From Tetmemena sp. SeJ-2015 (lineage: Eukaryota > Ciliophora > Spirotrichea > Sporadotrichida > Oxytrichidae): a stretch of DNA of 25,621 bases. The stretch lies in the NCBI GenBank assembly GCA_027382625.1, contig JAJKFJ010020905.1:1-25621 (forward strand), written 5' to 3'. How positions within the stretch are numbered: the first letter of the stretch is position 1; every line of letters begins with the position of its first letter. The notes beneath the pieces are model-generated. The model made no database searches. It was given only the letters and a program-made list of their open reading frames with translations, and was not told where the DNA came from. Both the position numbers and the translations under genes were made by a program. Shown one piece after another: positions 6,318-15,594 of this stretch.

Positions 6318-9106
6318 ATGAAACAAAATAATACAGGCAAGAAGCAAACAGTCCCTGCATCAAGAGACTCCAATAAAAAGACTCCCTAGCCTCAAGGAGG
6401 AGGTAGTAAAGTGGGCGGCATGCATTCTGTCTAAAGCAGTATTTAAGGACTCCCCTCCAATCAGTAAGGCTATTAATCTTTGAGAAAATAAAATATTTCA
6501 TGGTCTCTTAGGCTAGAATGATTTGTAGCGCAACGCTCTATAACTTATTACAGTTTTGTATTTCAAAAATACCCTGATTGAAATCATATTTCGATTGATG
6601 AGAGTAGGAAAGAATTTTAATATCTTTTGTAGTAAGCCTTAAAGCAGAAGCTCTTAAAACAACGGTGGACATGCCTACTCTTAATAAGTCTCCCTCCAGC
6701 CAATGGACTTTGGGATTTTGGGTAAAACGGAAACGGTGTGGCAAGTTAAATGAACTCATTTTATGGAAACAATGGGGGTATGGGCTAGGACTAGAACATT
6801 ATGGTAGCTGGTGGTGGAGAAAGAGTCAGAGTAGCTATGAGAGTTAGACCCATGATGCCTCACGAGACTCAAAGAGAAAATTATAATCCATCTTTTTACA
6901 GATTAGAACTTATTTAGAGGTGACGAGAATATAATAACCACTCCAGATAATTAACATGTGCTTCTGAGTTTGAAGAGTGGAGCCAAGAGTTTCAGATTCA
7001 ATGCTTATAAACATATGTTGAGGAATGTATATTCTAAAGCTGTTCTTAACGAGAATGCGAGACAGAGCGATGTATTCCAGTAGTGCGGAGTTCATGTAAG
7101 TTAGATATCACTGACTCTCTGTCCTTAAGATCGACATTCGGTTACAAATATTTTGTCTCACTCTTTGTTTAGGAATTAATTAACTCAGCACTGGAGGGAT
7201 ACTCTGCTACTATCTTTGCCTATGGGCAGACTGGAAGTGGAAAGACTTACACTATGTCAGGAGTGGAAGATAAACTAGGGAGAGAAGGGTGGACCTCAGA
7301 TGAGAACGATGGGCTCTTCCCACGCTCAGTGAGACACATGTGGGAGCAAATGACCATGAAGCCTGAGTAATTCTACGTCAAGGCAAGCTAAATAAAAGTT
7401 GTAATAGTTATGATTTTAAATTAAGCTTTTTGGAAATCTACAACGAGCAGTTGAGAGACTTACTAAACCCATCCTCAGGTATTTTACACTGCCGTTGGAA
7501 CGTAAAGAATGGTTTCTTCGTGGAGGACTTGATGGTGGTAGAGTGTACGAGCCAGTAGGATTTGATTGCAGTGCTCCACGAGGGCATGAAGAATAGGAAA
7601 TCAGGGTCTCACGAGCTAAATAAGGACTCCTCCAGGTCTCACTCTATCCTCACTGTCTATCTCATTAGTGATATTAATTTGTCTGATTCATTACATATCT
7701 GAATTTTTAATGAGACAGTTTCACAGGAGGATGGGCACATTTTCAAGAAGTATGGAAAGATTTCGTTCGTTTAAATAAATTATTGTGAATAGTTGACTTG
7801 GCTGGAAGTGAAAGACTCAAAGAAAGCAAGTCATAGGGTGAAATGGCCAAGGAAACTGGCTCCATCAACAAAAGTCTCTTCACTCATATATAATGAGATT
7901 TTGATGATTAATATTTACTCTGGGTAAGGTTATATCGATGCTGTCTAGTGAGAAGAACCCTTCCAACATTAACTAGAAGTACATCCCCTACAGAGACTCA
8001 AAGCTCACTATGCTCCTCATGGACAGCTTGGGTGGTTCCTCCAAGGCGCTTATGATTGCGTGTGTGAGTCCCTCTCACATGTGGGCTGAAGAAACCATCT
8101 CCACTCTTAACTACGCAACACGCACCATGAATATTAAAAACAAGCCCATCATCCAGATGGATGCTAAGGAGCAGATTATTTACAATCTGAAGAGAGAAAT
8201 CTACCTACTCAAACTGGAGAATGAATATCTCAAGGAGCAAGTCCATAGACTCAATGGAGGCAAGCCAATTTAACTGCCCACAGGCTAATAGCTCGAATAA
8301 CTCAAGATGGATGGAGAAGGTGGAACTTCTTAGTTCATCCTGCCACCCATTGGATAAGGAACTAGCGCTCAACAATACGCAAAATTATTAAAGATGGAGA
8401 TTTATTTATTGTATGCAAGTTAGAAACCATTTAACGGCATGGGCAACGGAGGAGCAGTAGGAGCGGCAGGTTTTCCCATGGGCCCTGACGGCACGCCCAT
8501 GGGTCCAAATGGTTAGATGGCTGGCTATCGAATGCTGTAGGAGTTTGAGTTTGAAATAGGAAGACTGAGAGAGGAGAACTCACAACTGAGGTATTAGAAA
8601 GAGTTGAACGAGAGGGACTTCGAGCAGGTGATGTTTGAGAATAACACTCTCTATGGCAAACTTGAAAATCTTGAGAACGTGTTTATCGGCAGTGCTATTC
8701 AGAGAGAGGGAATAATTAGAAAAATGCAGTTAACACAAATTGAATAATTATTTGAATATCGAGCAGTCATTCTAAGATGTCCCAGGACTACACCACATCC
8801 ACTCTCATGCTTGAAAATACTGAACTGAAGAAGAAAGTAGCAAGACTAGAGGAGGAGAAGCTAGACCTGAAACAGTAACTTATAAACATCAGCGGTGGAG
8901 GTACAATGAAAAAATATAATTGTATATAATTGTATATTTTGATGATGGGCCCTGCTGGAGCTATGATGAATGGAGGACTTGCTGATATGAACGAAGTTTA
9001 CTAGCTTCGATAGTCAAACTAAGAGCTGTAGAAGAGGGTTGAGTTTTTGCAAAAGAGGGAGCGGGAGTTGATGGACAACCTAGTCAAGTCCAAGCAACGG
9101 TAGTGA
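6318..9106 (+). CDS. kinesin-like motor protein, N-terminal motor domain with coiled-coil tail (germline precursor with IESs and an intron)
   Basis: Kinesins move along microtubules by ATP hydrolysis. After IES and intron removal about 750 codons remain, with TAA and TAG as Gln and the stop TGA at 9104-9106. A Q/N/G/S-rich leader ([20 protein letters not shown], later [20 protein letters not shown]) precedes the motor. The motor starts at [10 protein letters not shown] (about 6825). It has the P-loop [10 protein letters not shown] (about 7220-7248), switch [11 protein letters not shown] (about 7612-7641), switch [13 protein letters not shown] (7795-7827) and the neck [15 protein letters not shown] (about 8107-8150). 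Charged coiled-coil segments follow, split by a Gly/Pro/Met-rich linker (about 8433-8515). The segment [20 protein letters not shown] recalls KIF12-type kinesins, but the subfamily is tentative. The MDSs are in linear order. Motor identity is certain. The first about 110 codons are less certain because of the gap at 6485-6630; an ATG at 6750 is an alternative start. Confidence 0.93.
6485..6630 (+). other. probable IES, boundaries unresolved, within the kinesin leader
   Basis: The leader frame from ATG 6318 runs to SNQQGYQSLRK and then enters AT-rich DNA ending in TGA. A compatible Q/S/N/G-rich frame resumes at about 6631 ([19 protein letters not shown]). The frames differ by one, so the eliminated length should be 1 modulo 3. 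Repeats such as ATCTTT (6476, 6622) and AGTAAG (6463, 6631) were tested and give the wrong frame, so the true pointer is not identified. An intron is also possible. Confidence 0.5.
6715..6722 (+). other. candidate ultra-short IES, 8 bp, pointer TTTGGG
   Basis: TTTGGG at 6709-6714 and 6717-6722 are separated by only AT. Deleting 8 bp joins the VSLQPMDFG frame to the GQNGNGVASQMNSF frame, which is the motor frame. A simple 8-bp tandem slippage or a sequencing error would look the same. Confidence 0.4.
6877..6919 (+). other. IES, 43 bp, pointer AGAG
   Basis: AGAG at 6873-6876 and 6916-6919. Removal joins [10 protein letters not shown] to [16 protein letters not shown] in frame and removes an in-frame TGA. 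Confidence 0.93.
7096..7172 (+). other. spliceosomal intron, 77 bp
   Basis: Starts GTAAGT and ends TTTAG after a pyrimidine-rich stretch. Removal joins [13 protein letters not shown] to [20 protein letters not shown] in frame. No direct repeat fits the borders in frame, unlike the IESs, so this is an intron that should persist in the macronuclear gene. Confidence 0.85.
7390..7437 (+). other. IES, 48 bp, pointer AAGCT
   Basis: AAGCT at 7385-7389 and 7433-7437. Removal joins EQFYVKAS to [15 protein letters not shown], the conserved kinesin motif. Confidence 0.95.
7672..7713 (+). other. IES, 42 bp, pointer TGA
   Basis: TGA at 7669-7671 and 7711-7713. Removal joins [10 protein letters not shown] to [12 protein letters not shown] in frame and eliminates an internal TGA stop. 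Confidence 0.9.
7772..7794 (+). other. IES, 23 bp, pointer GTT
   Basis: GTT at 7769-7771 and 7792-7794. Removal joins KYGKISFV to [11 protein letters not shown], restoring switch II. This is the shortest of the well-supported IESs here. Confidence 0.93.
7886..7920 (+). other. IES, 35 bp, pointer ACTC
   Basis: ACTC at 7882-7885 and 7917-7920. Removal joins [10 protein letters not shown] to [12 protein letters not shown], a conserved kinesin helix. Confidence 0.95.
8383..8418 (+). other. probable IES, 36 bp, pointer GCAA
   Basis: GCAA at 8379-8382 and 8415-8418 flank an AT-rich interval within GC-richer coding DNA. The length is a multiple of three without a stop, so the frame is open with or without it. 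The call rests on composition and the direct repeat. The join would be GTSAQQYAS to [11 protein letters not shown]. Confidence 0.65.
8715..8758 (+). other. IES, 44 bp, pointer GAATA
   Basis: GAATA at 8710-8714 and 8754-8758. Removal joins GSAIQREGI to [16 protein letters not shown] in frame. A further internal GAATA at about 8742 is a possible alternative but does not restore the frame as well. Confidence 0.88.
8910..8945 (+). other. IES, 36 bp, pointer ATGA
   Basis: ATGA at 8906-8909 and 8942-8945. Removal joins NISGGGTM to [17 protein letters not shown]. The interval is almost pure A/T and contains two nearly identical ATAATTGTATAT units. It is a multiple of three but holds an in-frame TGA. 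Confidence 0.88.
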
Positions 9107-9673
9107 TAGAAAGCATTTGATAATAAATATATAATAAATTTGAAACGTGTGAATTTTATATTAATCTAATCAATTTATCCTTTCCAAGCACAATATAAAT
9201 ATTTTCCCCCAATTTTAAATTTAAAAAATTAAAATTTTCTTTTTTAAGGAAAAAAAAATTTTTAAAAATTTAAACCTTTTTATTTTAAATATTTTCAAAT
9301 TTATGATTTAATATTGACTAAGCTTTCAGCAACAAAAACATAAAAATATTTCAATTAAAAGATATTATGTATAATTGATTCGAGTTGGCAACAAATTTTT
9401 TCGCAGTATATAAAAAAATATAAGACTATAATAAAATTTTATTACTTCAGAGAGATAAAAGCTGAATTAAATTAACTATAATGTGTTGCTTTAATTATTT
9501 TCCTAAATAAATATTAATTTATACCTTCGAATAAATTCCTTAAAAGTAATAAGCAAAAAATTTAATTTGACCTGAGAAGACATAAGATCTTTAAAATTAA
9601 AAAATTATATTTTAATTAAGGGAAATTAAGAAACTCTTAGCAGTACATAATCACGCTTGACGTCTTGAACAAA
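9107..9673. other. kinesin 3' flank and AT-rich germline DNA
   Basis: Composition drops to very AT-rich right after the stop at 9106. No gene or clear repeat is seen. Confidence 0.6.
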
Positions 9674-10075
9674 TCATATGACACGCCCAATAACAAACTC
9701 TCTAAGTCTAGATATGTATTTCTTTTATAAAAAACTCTGCTCTATGCTAATTGACGAAGCTGAGGAAAAAATGGATAGCTTCCGACTTGTTACCACAGGC
9801 TCTCCAAGGAGTTAGAATGCAAGTTCAAAGTTGATTGTTTCCACATAAGTATCATCCCTCTGTACTGAAGTAGGTTAGAAAGGTGAGACCATTCTCTTTT
9901 ATTTATCAATCCAGTGAGCAACCTCCATCTTCTGGAAATCCATATCCCTCTTTTAAGTGCAAAACTTCCACCTAAAGATTACTACATCGGCTCTAGAGTA
10001 AAATAAAAACGGCAAAGGCATTGAGTAATGGCTGGCGGATCTCCCTATTCCTCCCAAGCTGACTTTGGTGCCACA
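9674..10075 (-). CDS. coding-like island, probable orphan MDS of an unrecognised gene
   Basis: A GC-richer island is open for 133 codons on the minus strand between two TGA codons, reading TAA as Gln at five sites. Segments such as GTKVSLGGIGRSASHY, FRWKFCTQKRDMDFQKMEVA and DDTYVETINFELAFQLLGEP have the codon and amino-acid style of the real genes here (AGA/AGG Arg, GAG/CAG). There is no start Met after the upstream stop and no recognisable family, so it looks like one exon-sized MDS or the 3' end of a larger gene. The plus strand also has shorter open stretches, but none spans the island. The composition drops sharply at both edges, as expected of an MDS embedded in germline DNA. Confidence 0.5.
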
Positions 10076-10084
10076 TCACGGGTC

Positions 10085-10955
10085 CTATATTTTAACATTC
10101 TAATTTAAAAATTAAAAATAATACACAATATATTAATAAGTGAAGCCGCGATTTTAAATTAATATTTTTCTAATTTTATCTTATTGTTAATTTTAGTTGG
10201 CCATTAAGCTTTTTGATAGTATTAAGAATTGAATTTAGAAGGATAGCAAATATTAAAAATAAATAACTCTTAAGAAACGCAACTTATTGTTAAAATATTT
10301 TTAACCCATTCTCAAATTATTCTATTTTTTAGTTCTATGTTTTGAAATTTCTTTAACTTGATTTTTTCTTATTTTATGATTAAAATTAAAGTTTAATTAG
10401 TTATTTAATTCTTCTAATTTTTCTTTCGAAACTTCTTTTATAATTTTAGATTTTCTTATCCTCACTTTTATGATTTCAAGACTACGAATCAATCTTTCTT
10501 TATGATTAAAAATTAAGTTCCAACTTTTAAGAAATAAAAGTTGATACTAAAACTGAAAAGAGCATTTTTAGATTATAATTTGATTTTCAAATATCTAATA
10601 TTAATTAAATTAAAAAAATTTTATTTATCTACTTTCTCAAATTTATTAAATTATTTGAACAAGTGTTAAATTATTATACTTTTAAAGCATTTTAAAATTT
10701 AGTCATACTTATAAATTACTTGAAAATATTGTTTTTATTTGTGATTATTTGAGATCTTTAATTGTAAGCTATTTTTAAATTTATAAATTTTTTGGATTTA
10801 TTTTACTTCATAATTTTTAAAGTGGTTCCATAAATATTGAATATTTTGGGTTTTAAAAAAATATTTAAAATTAATATTATTTAAATTTATTTTAGAGAAA
10901 AAAATGAGTAAAAAAAAAAGAATTTTTTTAATAAAACCCCAAAAAAATTAAAAAT
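10085..10955. other. AT-rich germline-limited DNA, no gene seen
   Basis: Featureless A/T-rich sequence. AACCCCAAAAAAA at about 10937-10949 resembles one C4A4 telomere unit but is not repeated. Confidence 0.6.
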
Positions 10956-11601
10956 GGGGGGGCCCTTTTCCCCGTCAAACCACTTTTTTTTTTTGAAAAA
11001 ATGAAAAATAAAAAATATAGTATAAAAACAGCCAAAAAATTTCAATTTCTTTTGGGCCAAATTTTAAAACCCAAAAAGGGTTTTAAACCCGTTCATATTC
11101 TACAATTTAGAGAATTTTGCAGAAATTTTAAAGAAATTTTATTTGTTAAAAATTTAATTGTAAAAAGGTTGTAATATAATTTAAGAAAATTACATATCTT
11201 AGTAAGTTTATGGTTTCTAATGTAATAATTAATTCATAGATCTTTAAACTTATATATAAGAGCTTTAGAATTCTTATACTATAGACCACACATTAAAGCC
11301 TAGTTAGTTTAAAATTAGTATCTTGATCTATTTATTATTTATTTCAATAATTTTTTATTTAAATTTGATAAATTAAGAAATCTTATTTTTTATATCTATA
11401 GAGTAGTCTTAAAGATTAATTTTCTCTCTTCTACAGGCAAAACTTTAAGATGTTTTTTATAAATAGAAAAATATGAGCAGGTTAGACACTTTTGATTTGA
11501 ATTTTGACTAAGGCGGCATTGTTGTTTTTAGCTGATTTTAGGCTAGATAGAGATTTTTCATATTTTTATGAAAAAAGTGGATGACGAGGAAAGGCCCCCC
11601 C
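10956..11601. mobile_element. foldback/TIR element, family beta, copy 1
   Basis: Starts GGGGGGGCCCTTTTCCCCGT and ends with the near complement (GACGAGGAAAGGCCCCCCC). The match continues inward past CCACTTTTTT and TGAAAAA, then decays. The ends match copy 2 at 23667-24174. No transposase-like ORF is visible, so it would be non-autonomous. It lies between the two minus-strand coding islands at 9.7-10.1 and 11.9-12.2 kb. Confidence 0.7.
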
Positions 11602-11939
11602 TAAAACTGTTATGTCGTAAGTTATAAATTAGATTACTTATTTATAATTTTTTTATAATTTTTGAAGAGTTGTTTTGAATATTAAATTTGAGTTAAACTT
11701 GGATAAACCCTTAGGATTATATAATTTTCACTATTTATTTTCTACTTTCTCTCAGATTTATTTGTTTGATTATTTTATAAAACATATTTCTTTATGAATA
11801 AAAATAATTTATCTTATAATGAGGATATTCAAGATTATATATAATTTAAAAACACTTTCTCGCTCAATTAATTATGAAGAAGAATTGAGGAATTGAATGA
11901 GAGTATATTTAAATTAGAATACTTTATTTTATAGTTTAG
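11602..11939. other. AT-rich germline-limited DNA, no gene seen
   Basis: No coding-like or repeated structure recognised. Confidence 0.55.
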
Positions 11940-12249
11940 TTGCTAAATTAAGATAAGCGTTTTTAATATGCTTCTTTTAGTTCTTTAACTACCATGACAA
12001 ACTTTTTCATATCATCCGACTTTTGTAGACGGCTACTCTGAAATCCCTTGAAGTGAATTAATGAACTTCTCGAGTTCACCTCAAGTCAACTCTGGGCGCT
12101 GTGCCATCGCCACGAGGAAGGAAGGCCTGCACTTCTTCTAGAACATTCAACCATGCGTGAAGTGTTAGATAGCCCTCAGCTCTTAAGAAGTAACTCTGCA
12201 GTTTTTGGAGCGCAGTAGAATATAAATGAAGTAATTGGAAGAAATATAT
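11940..12249 (-). pseudogene. coding-like island with two frame breaks, product unknown
   Basis: On the minus strand three adjacent frames give continuous, helical-looking protein. The first runs QLLHLYSTALQKLQSYFLRA through LTLHAWLNVLEEVQAFLPRG and TAPRVDL to about 12080. The second is ELEKFINSLQGIS (about 12070-12035). The third runs SRLQKSDDMKKFVMVVKELK through EAYQKRLSQF to about 11950. The frame changes near 12076 and 12036 could be mutations, sequencing errors or very small IESs; no convincing pointers were found. The plus strand has an ORF at 12061-12252 in the same island, judged antisense because the minus frames are more protein-like. No family was recognised. It may belong to the same gene as the island at 9674-10075 on the same strand. 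Confidence 0.45.
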
Positions 12250-12344
12250 TGACAAGTTTAGTATAATAGTGCGATATCATTCCATATTCGGTTGCTAAAG
12301 TTCCCCTCCATCTTTACTATAAACATTCTCTATTGATTATAGTA

Positions 12345-12755
12345 GGAATTTTAAATTAAAATAGGTGATTGATTAAAATAATAAATGGAAAGTTGCAACT
12401 TCGTGTCGGTTGAAATCGCAGATTCAACCCCTGAACTGTAGTTTGTTCGATAGCTAATCCTAATCAAAAATTTAAAATGAGTTTCTTCTTTAATAATCTT
12501 CACAGCACCTCTCAGCAGTGAGATATAAATCTGCATTCTAAAACATATTTCCACATATTAAACTCTTTACTGAGCGCTCCCACACAATAGTAGCAAGGAT
12601 AAAAAGTTCTTAGAATTTGATGCTGAATCGTATGGTGTAATTATTTTTAAATTGGAGACACTTCAACTGCATGATTTTTCAATTTTTAAATTTTAATATC
12701 TAATTTAATTCTCTTTTTTATTAAATTCTCAGCTATACTATTACTTTATTTTAAA
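12345..12755 (-). CDS. germline repeat family, copy A, with 82-codon ORF
   Basis: This repeat unit is shared with 14345-14760 (B), 15595-16000 (C), 16400-16590 (D) and, inverted, 2700-3030 (E). The ORF begins at ATG 12672-12670 and ends at TGA 12426-12424: MQLKCLQFKNNYTIRFSIKF, then QELFILATIVWERSVKS. Copies B and C have an ATG at the equivalent place. A downstream frame, RGAVKIIKEETHFKFLIRIS (about 12510-12450), aligns with B (RGAMKIIKEEDQINFLLAIE) with silent third-base differences, so the original protein was probably about 120 residues and this copy has a frame break between the two halves. No known domain is recognised. The rapid divergence and position among transposons suggest a germline-limited family. 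Confidence 0.55.
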
Positions 12756-13043
12756 TTTTAAATACTTCCACTTGCTCTCAGTTTGATTATTATATAAGCT
12801 TTAATAAAATTATTTTGATTAAACCCTTAATAATTAAGAAGTAATTATTAAATCTTTAACTTTATTAAATCTTTAACTTTTTATTCAAGTAAGAAAAGAG
12901 TATTTTAATATTAATTTTGTAATTTTCTTTTGTACTTTTTTTAGAAATAATTACTTAAAAAATTAAAGGCCTCTTAAATTCCATACCAGTCTGTTTAAAG
13001 AAATTTTATACAAGAAAATATTGATTAGCACACAATTCTTTAT
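12756..13043. other. AT-rich spacer between copy A and the ubiquitin element
   Basis: Contains a short direct repeat (TTATTAAATCTTTAACTT at about 12846-12880). No gene was seen. Confidence 0.55.
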
Positions 13044-13219
13044 TATAGGATGAATATGAATATAAGATAGAGGTTAAGAAAAGCCAAATCAAGTTAGAGT
13101 TCAAGATAAAAGTCCTATATATTAAATTAGAGATAGTTTAAAAGCATTATGTATTGAATTTATTAGAGAGCCCTAAAAATTACAAATCAAAATCACTCAT
13201 CAAGAATCTCCTCTTTTAA

Positions 13220-13527
13220 GTTTCAATTACAGTGTCTGCTGAGGATAAGTGCAGAATCCTTTTGGATGATGTAGTCAGTCAGTGGCATTATTTTTATCTC
13301 TTAACAAAGCTTTTCAAAAGTACTCAAATGCAAAAATACTTTTGTATATCTTCGAGATTTGAAGCTAAGATAAATCTCTGCTGATTTGGAGGGATGTCTA
13401 ACTTACTTGGAAATTGTCTCCATTATTGATATCTTCCAGTTGAAGAGGTTGAGCTTATTTTTTTAGATGTAGATGTAGATGTAGATGTAATTATTGATGT
13501 AGTTGCTGTCGTAGTAAATATTCATAT
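13220..13527 (-). pseudogene. ubiquitin-like pseudogene inside TIR element copy 2
   Basis: Minus-strand frames give a Thr/Ser-rich start (TTTATTSIITSTSTSTSTSK) whose ATG has mutated to ATA, then DIPPNQQRFILASNLED, matching the ubiquitin segment [17 protein letters not shown]. After an interruption, PLTDYIIQKDSALILSR matches ubiquitin TLxDYNIQKESTLHLVLR. The interruption (13299-13350, bounded by TATC direct repeats) contains a stop and the same ACAAAAGTA..TACTTTTG stem seen in the other copy. Start loss, stop and frame changes make it non-functional. The GATGTA microsatellite at 13465-13488 encodes the Ser/Thr run on the opposite strand. Confidence 0.7.
13465..13488. repeat. (AGATGT)4 microsatellite
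   Basis: Four tandem AGATGT units, within the Thr/Ser-coding part of the ubiquitin pseudogene. The other copy has a less regular TTG/TAG repeat at the same place. Confidence 0.85.
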
Positions 13528-13653
13528 TAAGACTTAATTTCATTTAAAGCTTAATAAATTATGAATCACAGGTCAAGAGCTTAATCAATTTGTATTTATA
13601 AGTTAAAAATATAAAATAATAATCGATTCCTATCCTTCATATACTCGTATTTT

Positions 13654-14344
13654 AAATTATATTTAAAAATTAAACTTCAAATTCGTGGTTTTCATTTATT
13701 AAATTTATAAATTATAGAAAATTTAATTTATAATGCTATTGAATTTCTTTAAAAAAACTTTATGATCATTTTTAAATAAATGAATATCTTACACATTTTT
13801 AAAAAGAATAGTTTTGATTAAAATTTTATTTTTAAATTTATATAGGATCGTTAAATTTACATAGAGCTTATGTTTTTTGAAATATTAATTTAGAATGATG
13901 AAAGGAAACTTGATTTTTAGTTTGCTTAAATATAATAAAATTATAAACTTCTTCTATTCCACCCAACAATGTTTTTATTTCATAATGCTTTTAAAATAAA
14001 ATAAATAATCTAAGAGAATTATGCATTAAGATGCGGCAATTTGGGTATATAAGCTAAAAAATTAATGGAAAATTAATTTAACAATAAAAGTTAATAACTA
14101 AGACGACCTCATAATATGATTTGTTGAAATAAAATACTTATTTGTGGTAATTAGGGTAATTAGGCATCAAATAAAATAATTTATCAATATTAAAATTAAA
14201 ATAAAAGAATAGAGATATTTTAAGATTAATTTGTTCTTCACAGAGTAATAATTATTGTTTTAATTTTTGTATTTAAAATATCAAATTAATAATAGATAGC
14301 GACAAATTTACAAGAGCTATTACAGATAAGAGTATATTTGAGAT
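13654..14344. other. AT-rich germline-limited DNA, no gene seen
   Basis: No coding-like or repeated structure recognised, except GGTAATTAGGGTAATTAGGC (about 14146-14165), a short tandem duplication. Confidence 0.55.
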
Positions 14345-14760
14345 TTTAATTAAAATTGGAAAATGTTTAAAAAAATAAATGAAGACCTGAAACATGGTTA
14401 CTTTTGAATTCACTCAAACTACTCTCGTTCTGTAGCTTGTTCGATAGCCAATAAAAAATTAATTTGATCTTCTTCTTTGATTATCTTCATAGCCCCTCTC
14501 AGCAGCAAGATATAATGATCTCACTTAACTAAATCTTCTATATCAAATTCTATAAAAACTTTTGTCGCTTATACCTCTCGACTGAGCACTCCCACACAAA
14601 ATTACAAGGATTAAAAGTTCTTAGAATTTAATACTGAATCGAATAATGTAAAATATTATTATTTTAATCCTACACACATCACTGTCACTGATCTGCTCCA
14701 TTTTAATTTTATATATAAATTAATTATTCATTTTCCATTAAATTATCAGCTATATTGGTA
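14345..14760 (-). CDS. germline repeat family, copy B, with 52-codon ORF
   Basis: ATG 14701-14699 starts MEQISDSDVCRIKIIIFYII followed by RFSIKFQELLIL, matching copy C (MEQISESRSL, then IIRFSIKFNELFIL). A one-base deletion near 14600 relative to A and C shifts the frame, and the ORF ends at TGA 14545-14543. The second half survives in another frame as LLLRGAMKIIKEEDQINFLL then AIEQATEREQFE (about 14507-14420). Product unknown. Probably inactive because of the shift. Confidence 0.5.
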
Positions 14761-15594
14761 TTATTACCCTTTACCAATTCTAATTAAGTCCTATTATAAG
14801 TTACAATCTTTCATAAGTCAAATTCTCTGCGAATTCAGAAATCTTCAGTAATTAAATAGATTTTTAAATGCGTTTTAATTTTCACACAAAAACTTTTAAC
14901 TGCCAAAATATGATATTTAAAATAAATAATTAAACGGCTAAATTAATTAGCTTCGATTTATAGATTTAACTTTTGTTTTGTTTATTCTTAAGGAAAATAT
15001 ATCAATATCTATTTAAAAATTAAATCCTTAAAATTTATTTTATTAGTGGTAATATTTTCTTCAGATAAATAATGCTTAATTTAAACTATACCTTGAAATA
15101 TAAAATGGAGAAAAATTAATTATTTAAATAATATCTTTATTAATCGAGCATATATATGTGAATAATTTATATATTAAAAATTGTTAAGGGGATGACTTTT
15201 CAAATATTTTATCACTTATTAAACATAATAACCTGCTTAAATCTTTTGTATAAAAAATACGAGTATTCTGAAGTAATTGAAATCGGAAAGATATATGAAA
15301 ATCCAATGCTTAATTTATTTTAATGAGGCTCTATTTGATATATTTAATTAAAAATGAAGGATCTACAATTGAATTAAATAAAACAGTTGATTTTTCCTCA
15401 GTCATTTAAATTTGAATTAAATATTTTATCATTGTTTATTAATTTAATAGAATTTATTTTTAATTTTCTTTTCTAAAATTTAAAGATAGAACAAACAGAG
15501 ATTAGCTCATTCGTTTAGATTTTTATGCTTAAAATATTTATTGAATAAGTAAAATTCAAATCATCAAATTTAGGTTGCTTCAAAATTATAGTAC
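14761..15594. other. AT-rich germline-limited DNA, no gene seen
   Basis: No coding-like or repeated structure recognised. Confidence 0.6.

Larger units (their letters stand above)
13046..13653. mobile_element. TAGG-type TIR element carrying a ubiquitin-derived sequence, copy 2 (degenerate)
   Basis: Left end TAGGATGAATATGAATA preceded by TA; the right end is a decayed version near 13653. The interior is collinear with the 17424-18046 copy: TATATTAAATTAGAGATAGT and AAAAGCATTATGT near the left, the ubiquitin-like region in the middle, and ATTATGAATCACA plus CAAT..TGTATTT near the right. The similarity covers the whole element and not only the coding part, so these are two copies of one mobile unit. 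Confidence 0.7.

Noticed and set aside
6316..6501. Minus-strand 61-codon ORF
   Set aside because: The same DNA on the plus strand gives the Q/N/G-rich kinesin leader from ATG 6318, which is more consistent with the neighbouring gene.
6538..6847. Short ORFs on both strands near the kinesin start (minus 73 codons, plus 60 codons)
   Set aside because: Shadows of the kinesin leader in other frames. The motor frame is fixed by [10 protein letters not shown].
7096..7172. Treating the kinesin GT-AG segment as another IES
   Set aside because: It has GTAAGT and TTTAG ends and no direct repeat that restores the frame, so an intron is the better reading.
10937..10949. CCCCAAAA-like sequence as a telomere or TBE transposon end
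   Set aside because: Only one unit, in a homopolymer-rich context, with no repeat array and no transposase nearby.
12061..12252. Plus-strand ORF MNFSSSPQVNSGRCAIATRK and onward
   Set aside because: The opposite strand gives longer, more protein-like frames in the same island. Kept only as an alternative.
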